Shown here: positions 1 to 4,975 of the stretch, piece after piece
How the letters are laid out: every line of letters begins with the position of its first letter
Numbering within the stretch: the stretch's first letter is position 1
Assembly: GCA_023393895.1 (NCBI GenBank)
Contig: JAEXBT010000141.1
Span: 1-5,801 of the forward strand
Length of the DNA stretch: 5,801 nt
Direction: 5' to 3'
DNA from: Pseudomonadota bacterium
GTDB lineage: Bacteria; Pseudomonadota; Gammaproteobacteria; Xanthomonadales; Xanthomonadaceae
Translations under genes and position numbers: made by a program
Notes under the pieces: model-generated
What the model was told of the DNA's origin: nothing
Database searches by the model: none
What the model saw: only the letters and a program-made list of their open reading frames with translations

Positions 1-61
1 AGAGAATGGCGCGGAGGGCGACCTCAAGCGCGTCCACACCACCGTCAAGTACAGCTTCTGA
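1..61 (+). CDS. 3' end of an upstream gene, probably an outer-membrane beta-barrel protein (porin-like)
   Basis: Only the last 19 codons are inside the window; the frame starts at base 2 and ends with TGA at 59-61. The peptide ends in HTTVKYSF. Alternating hydrophobic/aromatic residues (V, Y, F at -5, -3, -1) with a terminal Phe form the classic C-terminal beta-signal recognised by the BAM complex, as in porins and other outer-membrane barrels. This is seen directly; the assignment to a barrel is inferred from this short motif alone, and the substrate cannot be told. It lies 55 bases upstream of yjcH-actP on the same strand, so it could be an outer-membrane channel serving the same uptake route, but a GC hairpin separates them. 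Confidence 0.5.
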   Translation, partial: ENGAEGDLKRVHTTVKYSF

Positions 62-66
62 TCCAC

Positions 67-91
67 GCGGGCGGGGTGTCCCCCCGCCTGC
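67..91 (+). terminator. GC-rich hairpin after the upstream gene, no U-tract
   Basis: Bases 67-76 pair with 82-91 in a 10-bp stem (nine Watson-Crick pairs, one G-U at 69/89) around a 5-base loop, starting 5 bases after the upstream stop codon. No run of T follows, so it is not a canonical intrinsic terminator. It may act as a 3'-end stabiliser, a partial terminator or attenuator that lowers read-through into yjcH-actP, or a Rho-assisted end. The pairing is seen; the role is inferred. Confidence 0.4.
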
Positions 92-105
92 ATCACTTCC
101 GCACC

Positions 106-111
106 GGAGAG
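106..111 (+). promoter_or_regulatory. Ribosome binding site that fixes the yjcH start
   Basis: GGAGAG sits 5 bases before the ATG at 117. The open frame continues upstream to an ATG at 6, but that upstream part overlaps the preceding gene and the hairpin and reads as low-complexity Ser/Pro/Arg. The Shine-Dalgarno match therefore decides for 117. Confidence 0.6.
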
Positions 112-116
112 CCCGC

Positions 117-434
117 ATGTCACCACCGCTCGACCCGATGATGGCCCGCATCGAGGCCAATCCCAAGTACCAGCTGCTGCGCCGCAAGCGCAATTCGTTC
201 GGCTGGCTCCTCACCGTGGTGATGCTGGTGGCCTATTACGGCTTCATCGGCGCGATCGCCTTCGACAAGGAGTTCCTCGCCCAGCGCATTGGCCCCGGCG
301 TGACCACGCTCGGCATTCCGATCGCGTTGGGACTGATCGTGTTCACCGTGGCGATCACCGGCTTCTATGTCTGGCGGGCCAACCGCGAGTACGACCGCCT
401 GGTCGACGAGATCATCCAGGAGGCGCGCGCATGA
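117..434 (+). CDS. yjcH: DUF485 family small inner-membrane protein, partner of the acetate symporter
   Basis: This 105-aa protein belongs to the DUF485 (YjcH) family of about 100 residues, whose genes typically sit directly before actP. The sequence shows a soluble N-terminus with the family-like [16 protein letters not shown] segment (residues 15-30), a first membrane helix at about 28-49, a short loop containing GVTTLGIPI (61-69), a second helix at about 67-87, and a charged C-terminal tail beginning [10 protein letters not shown] (86-95). The biochemical role is not established. By association it is thought to support or accompany acetate/cation symport in the inner membrane. Its stop (TGA 432-434) overlaps the actP start (ATG 431-433) as ATGA, so the two are almost certainly translationally coupled. 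The start at 117 is chosen from the GGAGAG upstream; Met8 and Met9 are less likely alternatives. No frameshift or missing segment is seen. Confidence 0.9.
   Translation: MSPPLDPMMARIEANPKYQLLRRKRNSFGWLLTVVMLVAYYGFIGAIAFDKEFLAQRIGPGVTTLGIPIALGLIVFTVAITGFYVWRANREYDRLVDEIIQEARA
418..423 (+). promoter_or_regulatory. Strong Shine-Dalgarno for actP inside yjcH
   Basis: A perfect AGGAGG lies 7 bases before the actP ATG, inside the last codons of yjcH. It confirms the overlapping start at 431 and suggests that actP has strong initiation of its own in addition to coupling. Confidence 0.75.
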
Positions 435-2158
435 ACCGCATGAGCCAAGGACTCGCCATGCTTGCCACCGGACTGCTGGCATCTTCCGCCGCACTCGCCG
501 CGCCGGATGTCGGCGAGACCGTGCAGCAGGAAACCAACTGGCTGGCGATCGGCATGTTCGCCGCGTTCGTCATCGCCACCCTGTGGATCACCAAGTGGGC
601 CGCGGCCAAGACACGCAGCGCAGCCGACTTCTACACCGCCGGCGGCGGCATCACCGGGTTCCAGAACGGCCTGGCGATCGCCGGCGACTACATGTCGGCG
701 GCCTCGTTCCTCGGGATCACCGCCGCGGTGATGGTGGACGGCTTCGACGGCCTGATCTACGCGACCGGCTTCCTGGTCGGCTGGCCGATCCTGATGTTCC
801 TGATGGCCGAACGCCTGCGCAACCTCGGCAAGTTCACCTTTGCCGACGTCGCCGGCTACCGCTTCAAGAACGGCCCGATCCGCGCCTTCGCAGCGTCCGG
901 CACGCTGGTGGTGGTAGCGTTCTACCTGATCGCGCAGATGGTCGGTGCGGGCAGCCTGATCAAGCTGCTGTTCGGGCTGGACTACTGGATCGCGGTCGTC
1001 ATCGTCGGTGCGTTGATGATGGTCTACGTGCTGTTCGGCGGCATGACCGCAACCACGTGGGTGCAGATCATCAAGGCCGTGTTGCTGCTTTCGGGCGTCA
1101 CCTTCATGGCGCTGATGATCATGTATCGCTACGGCTTCAGCTTCGAGGCGCTGTTCGCCGATGCAGTGCGGGTGAAGTCGCAGATCGCCTCGAACGCGGG
1201 CACCGATCCCGCCGCGGCGGCCACAGCCGGGCAATCGATCATGGGACCCGGTGGCTTCATCAAGGACCCGATCTCCGCGATCAGCTTCGGCATGGCGCTG
1301 ATGTTCGGCACCGCGGGCCTGCCGCACATCCTGATGCGCTTCTTCACCGTGCCGGATGCCAAGGAAGCGCGCAAGTCGGTGCTGTGGGCGACGACCTGGA
1401 TCGGCTACTTCTACCTGCTGATCTTCATCATCGGCTTCGGCGCGATCACCCTGGTGCTGACCAACCCGGAGATGGCCGATGTCACCGCCGGCAAGATCCT
1501 CGGCGGTGATGGCGCCAAGAACATGGCCGCGGTACTGGTGGGCCAGTCGGTCGGCGGCGACGTCTTCCTCGGCTTCATCTCGGCGGTCGCCTTCGCCACC
1601 ATCCTGGCGGTGGTCGCGGGGCTCACGCTGTCGGGTGCCTCCGCGGTGTCGCATGACCTGTACTCGACGGTGTTCAAGGGCGGCAAGGCCGACAGCGCCT
1701 CGGAGCTGAAGGTCTCGCGCATCACCACGCTCGCGTTGGGCGTGCTGGCGGTGATCCTGGGCATCGCCTTCGAGAAGCAGAACATCGCCTTCATGGTGTC
1801 ACTGGCGTTCGCGGTGGCGGCCTCGGCCAACTTCCCGGTGCTGCTGCTGTCGATCCTGTGGAAGGGCATGACCACCCGTGGCGCGGTGATCGGCGGCTTC
1901 CTCGGCCTGATCTCGGCGGTGACGCTGACCGTGCTGAGCCCCTCGGTGTGGGAAGCCACGCTCGGCAACCCGGCGGGTTCCGCACCGTTCCCGTACACCT
2001 CGCCGGCGCTGTTCTCGATGACGCTGGCCTTCCTCGGGATCTGGTTCTTTTCGGTCACCGACAAGAGCGCCCGCGCGCAGCAGGACCGGGCGGCGTTCAA
2101 GGCCCAGCAGATCCGTTCCGAGACGGGCCTGGGCGCATCGAAGGCGTCGGATCACTGA
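431..2158 (+). CDS. actP: Cation/acetate symporter ActP (sodium:solute symporter family)
   Basis: This 575-aa inner-membrane permease imports acetate (in E. coli also glycolate) with a cation; it belongs to the SSS family. I recognise near-continuous resemblance to E. coli ActP (549 aa), for example [20 protein letters not shown] (65-84), [20 protein letters not shown] (114-133), [16 protein letters not shown] (168-183), [20 protein letters not shown] (291-310), [20 protein letters not shown] (382-401) and the tail [11 protein letters not shown] (534-544). The N-terminus looks like a cleavable signal peptide ending in ALA at about residue 23, as in other ActP proteins. About 13 further hydrophobic segments follow. 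Compared with E. coli, there is an Ala-rich insertion at about 250-270, before the [10 protein letters not shown] segment, in a loop. The gene is complete, overlaps yjcH by 4 bases and ends 22 bases before an intrinsic terminator. Its promoter is not in the window. In E. coli the actP genes are co-transcribed with acs; acs is not seen here. Confidence 0.96.
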   Translation: MNRMSQGLAMLATGLLASSAALAAPDVGETVQQETNWLAIGMFAAFVIATLWITKWAAAKTRSAADFYTAGGGITGFQNGLAIAGDYMSAASFLGITAAVMVDGFDGLIYATGFLVGWPILMFLMAERLRNLGKFTFADVAGYRFKNGPIRAFAASGTLVVVAFYLIAQMVGAGSLIKLLFGLDYWIAVVIVGALMMVYVLFGGMTATTWVQIIKAVLLLSGVTFMALMIMYRYGFSFEALFADAVRVKSQIASNAGTDPAAAATAGQSIMGPGGFIKDPISAISFGMALMFGTAGLPHILMRFFTVPDAKEARKSVLWATTWIGYFYLLIFIIGFGAITLVLTNPEMADVTAGKILGGDGAKNMAAVLVGQSVGGDVFLGFISAVAFATILAVVAGLTLSGASAVSHDLYSTVFKGGKADSASELKVSRITTLALGVLAVILGIAFEKQNIAFMVSLAFAVAASANFPVLLLSILWKGMTTRGAVIGGFLGLISAVTLTVLSPSVWEATLGNPAGSAPFPYTSPALFSMTLAFLGIWFFSVTDKSARAQQDRAAFKAQQIRSETGLGASKASDH

Positions 2159-2180
2159 GGATCTTCGCAACGGGTGTACT

Positions 2181-2213
2181 GAAAACGCCGGCCTCGTGCC
2201 GGCGTTTTCCTTT
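2181..2213 (+). terminator. Rho-independent terminator of the yjcH-actP unit
   Basis: A perfect 12-bp stem (2181-2192 with 2198-2209) closes a 5-base loop, CTCGT. The stem has a GCCGGC core, flanked by AAAA on the 5' side and TTTT on the 3' side, followed by CCTTT. It begins 22 bases after the actP stop. The flanking A and T runs make it symmetric, so it could also work in the opposite direction, although no minus-strand gene approaches it here. Confidence 0.92.
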
Positions 2214-2244
2214 GCGGTCGGTGAGTCGGGGTTCCGCAACGCAG

Positions 2245-2260
2245 CGTGAGGCGCGTCACA
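2245..2260 (+). promoter_or_regulatory. CRP/Clp-like binding site upstream of the protease unit
   Basis: CGTGA-GGCGCG-TCACA matches the CRP-family consensus TGTGA-N6-TCACA at 9 of 10 defined positions; only the first T is replaced by C. The symmetry extends outward: across 2241-2264, 9 of 12 mirrored pairs are complementary (outer arms GCA and TGC). It lies 32 bases after the actP terminator and 107 bases before the ATG at 2368, the only downstream gene start, so it should concern the 2368-4631 unit. In Xanthomonadaceae the CRP homologue Clp uses this consensus and controls extracellular enzymes, proteases included (known). That Clp acts here is inferred. I could not find a convincing -35/-10 pair at a standard distance, so activation versus repression is undecided. 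Confidence 0.5.
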
Positions 2261-2261
2261 G

Positions 2262-2280
2262 TGCCTGATAGGTTCAGGTA
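2262..2280 (+). other. Small inverted repeat abutting the Clp-like site
   Basis: CCTGA (2264-2268) and TCAGG (2274-2278) pair around the loop TAGGT. A G-U and a T-A pair extend it to 7 bp (2262-2268 with 2274-2280). It begins inside the outer arm of the Clp-like dyad. It may be a second operator or a 5'-leader hairpin, or chance; the stem is short. Confidence 0.2.
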
Positions 2281-2353
2281 AAGCCGCATACCCGATGGCA
2301 GTTCGCAGCCTTCGAACGCGATTTCCCCAGGGAGGCCCGAACAAGCGGGCGGG

Positions 2354-2359
2354 AAGGAG
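2354..2359 (+). promoter_or_regulatory. Ribosome binding site of the 117-aa gene
   Basis: AAGGAG lies 8 bases before the ATG at 2368. This good Shine-Dalgarno match is the main reason to accept the otherwise unrecognised small gene as real and to fix its start. Confidence 0.65.
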
Positions 2360-2367
2360 CCACGCGG

Positions 2368-2721
2368 ATGAAACTCTCCTTGTTGACGCTGACAGCGATC
2401 GCCATCACCGGCACCGGGGTACTCGGTGGCCGGGTGTTGGAGGCAGTACCGCAGGCACCAGCGCCCGCGCCGAGCACCTCCGGCGGATGCATGGAGGAGT
2501 GGATGATGGCGAACGTGGCGCTGTGCGTCCGCGCCGACGGAAGGGTGAGCGTGAGCGGCGTTTCATTCAGCCATGCGCGCTGGCTTGCACTCGATCGCGC
2601 GCCACCGCAGCCCGCTGCGCTACCGCAGATCGCCGCCTCCTCCACCTGTATGTCGGCCAGCCACGCCGTGGCCAGCGGAGATTGCAGGTCCGACTCCGAT
2701 TCACGCCGCCCGGAGCCCTAA
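2368..2721 (+). CDS. Hypothetical exported or membrane-anchored small protein with four cysteines
   Basis: I do not recognise this 117-aa protein. It starts with a Sec-type hydrophobic segment (Lys2, then about residues 3-20) with no clear AxA cleavage site, so it may be a cleaved signal or an uncleaved anchor. A Pro/Ala linker, PQAPAPAPS (28-36), follows, then a region with Cys at 41, 53, 94 and 106, enough for two disulfides in the periplasm or outside. A short WMMANVALCVRADGRVSVSG stretch (45-64) looks beta-strand-like; the C-terminal third is Ser/Ala/Pro rich and polar. By hand count, third-position G/C is about 84% in the first 63 codons and about 74% in the rest, so the N-terminal half is the better supported coding part. 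It has a good ribosome site. Its TAA overlaps the peptidase ATG (TAATG), implying translational coupling. A role linked to the protease (chaperone, inhibitor, substrate or anchor) is only a guess from position. Confidence 0.65.
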   Translation: MKLSLLTLTAIAITGTGVLGGRVLEAVPQAPAPAPSTSGGCMEEWMMANVALCVRADGRVSVSGVSFSHARWLALDRAPPQPAALPQIAASSTCMSASHAVASGDCRSDSDSRRPEP

Positions 2722-4631
2722 TGAACTTTCGCGCTTCCACAACACGATACCTGCTGGTCATGGCCGTGCTGACGGTGCTGGCTGCAGCCCCGGCCATCGC
2801 GCAGCAACCCGTACCGGCGCCCAAGGCAGTCCACACCGATGCCGACCTGCCGGTGCTGAGTTATGCACCCGACGTGGCCAATGCCAGCGCGCTGATGACC
2901 GACGATGCCGCGTTCACGGTGCTGGCCGACCGCTTGCGCCGCGACACCGAGGCGCAACTGCGCGACTACGACATCCGCGATGCGACCACCCTGATCCGGC
3001 GTCACGAACTGCTGCAATGGCTGGCGTTGCTGCGCGGCGATACCGCCGAGGCGCGTGCTCGCGGCGAGACGATTCGCGGGCTGCAGGCCTCGGCCAAGCG
3101 TGCGACCTCGGGCCTGCTGGAAGCAGCGGCCGCTGCTGTCCTCGATGCCGGCGATGACAAGGCCACGCGCGAAATCGCCTTCGCCACGGCCGTGCGCGAG
3201 CGCCTGACGCAGACCGACTGGGCCAACGCAGGACGCGCCGTGACCGAGCTCAACGGAACGCGCAGCCTGTGGAACGATGCGGTGCTGCTCGGCGTCATCC
3301 AGTCCGATATCGATCCCGCGTTCGCGGCCAACCGGCGCCTGACGTGGGCCCAGGCCCGGCGCATTGCCTGGCTGCGTTACGTCAGCACTTTCGAGCTTCG
3401 CTATCTCCCGCAGTCGCGGGCCGAATTCGAGCGCTGGATCGCGGCCAACCGCGTGGTCCGACCAGACATCTGGCAGGCACGGCAGGTCGACATGGCCAGC
3501 CGCGACGACCTGGCGCCGGTGACCGTCGCGATCTGGGACAGTGGCGTGGACACCGCGCTGTTCCCCGGCCAGCTGTGGTCCAACCCGAAGGAAACTGTGG
3601 ACGGCCGCGACGACGATGGCAACGGCTTCATCGACGACGTCCACGGCATCGCCTGGGAGCCCGAGGACTGGGTGCAACACCGCAGCCGCGGCGACCTGCT
3701 GGCGCTCCCCGACGGGTTCGCGGGGCGTATCGACACCCTCGCGGACGACTTCCAGGGCACGTCGGACCTCCTCGCCGGACTGGACTCGGAGGCCGCGCAG
3801 GCTGCACGCGCGCGCATGGCTGCGATGCCGCCGGAGGCCTTGGGTGCGTACTACCAGGACATCGGCCTCTACATGGGGTACGCACACGGAACCCATGTGG
3901 CCGGGATCGCCGCCGCCGGCAACCCGGCCGCACGCCTCCTGTCGGCGCGCATGAGCGCCCACTGGGCCATCCCGCCACCGCTGTTCGATGATGCCGCCGC
4001 GCAATCGCACGCGGTGGCGATGCGCGATGCCATCGCCTACTTCAAGGCCCATGGCGTGCGCGTCGTCAACATGAGTTGGGGGTACTCGCCTGCAATGCTG
4101 ACCGGGCTCATCGCCCAGGCCGGTGCACCGGGCACGCCGGAGGACCACCGCCGGCAGGCGGAAGCGCGTTTTGCGGTGATGCACGATGCGCTGGATGCCG
4201 CTATCGCCGGAGCACCGAACATCCTATTCATTGCCGGTGCGGGCAACAGCGCCAACGACGCCTCATTCGACCGCTTCATCCCTTCGGGCCTCTCGCATCC
4301 GAACCTGCTGACCGCGGGCGCGGTGGACCAGGCCGGCGATGCCGCCAGCTTCACCAGCGCCGGCCCGCAGGTGCGCGTCTACGGCAATGGGGTGGACGTG
4401 GCGAGCGTGGTCCCGGGTGGGCGCCGGGTCGCGATGTCGGGAACCTCGATGGCGGCCCCGCAGGTCACCAACCTTGCCGCCAAGCTGCTGGCGATCGATC
4501 CCGCGCTCAAACCCGAGGAGGTGATCGCGCTGATCCTGGACGCAAGCACGCCCAGCGCCGACGGCAAGCGCCAGCTGATGCATCCGGCACGCAGCATCGA
4601 ACTGCTGGAGAGGCGCCGCGCGAAGCCGTGA
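2721..4631 (+). CDS. Exported subtilisin-family (S8) serine peptidase with long helical N-terminal region
   Basis: This 636-aa endopeptidase is predicted to be secreted or periplasmic. A signal peptide (Arg4/Arg9, hydrophobic 11-23) ends at PAIA, with cleavage likely after Ala27. Residues 28 to about 265 are mostly helical and rich in Ala, Arg, Asp and Glu; I do not recognise an I9-type propeptide there. The catalytic domain runs from about 266 to 625. Asp273 lies in VAIWDSGVD, His389 in YAHGTHVAG, the oxyanion-hole Asn509 in FIAGAGNSAND, and nucleophile Ser576 in SGTSMAAPQV, so the active site is complete. Between Asp and His lies an insertion of about 115 residues (32 in subtilisin BPN'). 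It begins with the acidic loop GRDDDGNGFIDD (295-306), seen in other S8 enzymes and possibly calcium-binding. No C-terminal P-domain, PKD domain or autotransporter barrel follows. GGAG lies 5 bases before the ATG at 2721. The frame is open back to an ATG at 2295, but that extension lacks a ribosome site and would lose the signal peptide. Substrate is unknown. Confidence 0.93.
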   Translation: MNFRASTTRYLLVMAVLTVLAAAPAIAQQPVPAPKAVHTDADLPVLSYAPDVANASALMTDDAAFTVLADRLRRDTEAQLRDYDIRDATTLIRRHELLQWLALLRGDTAEARARGETIRGLQASAKRATSGLLEAAAAAVLDAGDDKATREIAFATAVRERLTQTDWANAGRAVTELNGTRSLWNDAVLLGVIQSDIDPAFAANRRLTWAQARRIAWLRYVSTFELRYLPQSRAEFERWIAANRVVRPDIWQARQVDMASRDDLAPVTVAIWDSGVDTALFPGQLWSNPKETVDGRDDDGNGFIDDVHGIAWEPEDWVQHRSRGDLLALPDGFAGRIDTLADDFQGTSDLLAGLDSEAAQAARARMAAMPPEALGAYYQDIGLYMGYAHGTHVAGIAAAGNPAARLLSARMSAHWAIPPPLFDDAAAQSHAVAMRDAIAYFKAHGVRVVNMSWGYSPAMLTGLIAQAGAPGTPEDHRRQAEARFAVMHDALDAAIAGAPNILFIAGAGNSANDASFDRFIPSGLSHPNLLTAGAVDQAGDAASFTSAGPQVRVYGNGVDVASVVPGGRRVAMSGTSMAAPQVTNLAAKLLAIDPALKPEEVIALILDASTPSADGKRQLMHPARSIELLERRRAKP

Positions 4632-4634
4632 GCC

Positions 4635-4970
4635 TCAACGCGGCGGCGCGGCCAGCTCCTTCGCGGAGAGATGGCCGTCGCGGTTCGCATCCTGACGGCG
4701 GAAGCGCTCGAGCAGGTTGGCGCGATGCTCGGCGCGGGTGATGGCCTTGCCGCGCCCTCCGGGTTGCTCATGCGGCTGCAGCACGTCGTCGCGGTTGCGG
4801 TCCATCGCATCGAACCCGTAGCTCATCCATGCCACGTATTCCGCCGGCGAGACGCGGCCGTCGCCATCGCTGTCGATGCGCTTCAGGTAGTCGCCGGTGT
4901 TGTGCTGCGCCATCGCGCCGGGCGTGGGCAGCAACGCCAGCGCACCGCACAGCACCAGCGCGCGACGCAT
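4635..4970 (-). CDS. Small exported EF-hand calcium-binding protein
   Basis: This 111-aa protein has a signal peptide (Arg2-Arg3, hydrophobic 4-15, GAMA with cleavage after about Ala21) and three EF-hand loops. Loop 1 is DSDGDGRVSPAE (33-44), fully canonical. Loop 2 is DRNRDDVLQPHE (57-68), with Asp in place of the usual Gly at position 6 but D1, N3, D5 and E12 present. Loop 3 is DANRDGHLSAKE (94-105), canonical. The expected role is calcium binding in the periplasm or outside the cell; the partner is unknown. The start is uncertain. ATG at 4970 has AGGA only 2 bases away. An in-frame GTG at 4979 would give MRT plus this sequence and overlap the desaturase stop as GTGA. Either way translation is coupled to the upstream desaturase. 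The stop is 3 bp from the stop of the convergent peptidase gene. A single Cys at residue 8 does not form a proper lipobox. Confidence 0.87.
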   Translation of the reverse strand: MRRALVLCGALALLPTPGAMAQHNTGDYLKRIDSDGDGRVSPAEYVAWMSYGFDAMDRNRDDVLQPHEQPGGRGKAITRAEHRANLLERFRRQDANRDGHLSAKELAAPPR

Positions 4971-4975
4971 CGTCC

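Noticed and set aside
6..116. N-terminal extension of yjcH to an ATG at 6
   Set aside because: It overlaps the upstream gene end and the GC hairpin, gives Ser/Pro/Arg-rich sequence, and a good ribosome site supports the ATG at 117.
365..1654. Long minus-strand open frame of 429 codons opposite actP
   Set aside because: His/Asp/Gln/Arg-rich composition with no domain or membrane pattern; it mirrors the strongly recognised actP on the other strand, as expected in high-GC DNA.
2212..2239. TTGCGG/CCGCAA inverted repeat between the actP terminator and the Clp-like site
   Set aside because: 6-base arms with a 16-base spacer are weak and match no operator I know; TTGCGG also has no partner -10 at 16-18 bases.
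2295..2720. N-terminal extension of the S8 peptidase to an ATG at 2295
   Set aside because: No ribosome site there, Arg/Gly-rich non-protein-like translation, and it would bury the clear signal peptide starting at 2721.
2718..4184. Long minus-strand open frame of 488 codons opposite the S8 peptidase
   Set aside because: Composition of a codon shadow (His, Arg, Gly, Val rich), no recognisable motif, and the plus strand carries intact S8 catalytic motifs throughout.
4615..4652. 7-bp GCCGCGC/GCGCGGC inverted repeat across the convergent junction as a shared terminator
   Set aside because: 24-base loop, no T-tract on either side, and such GC-only matches are common by chance in this base composition.
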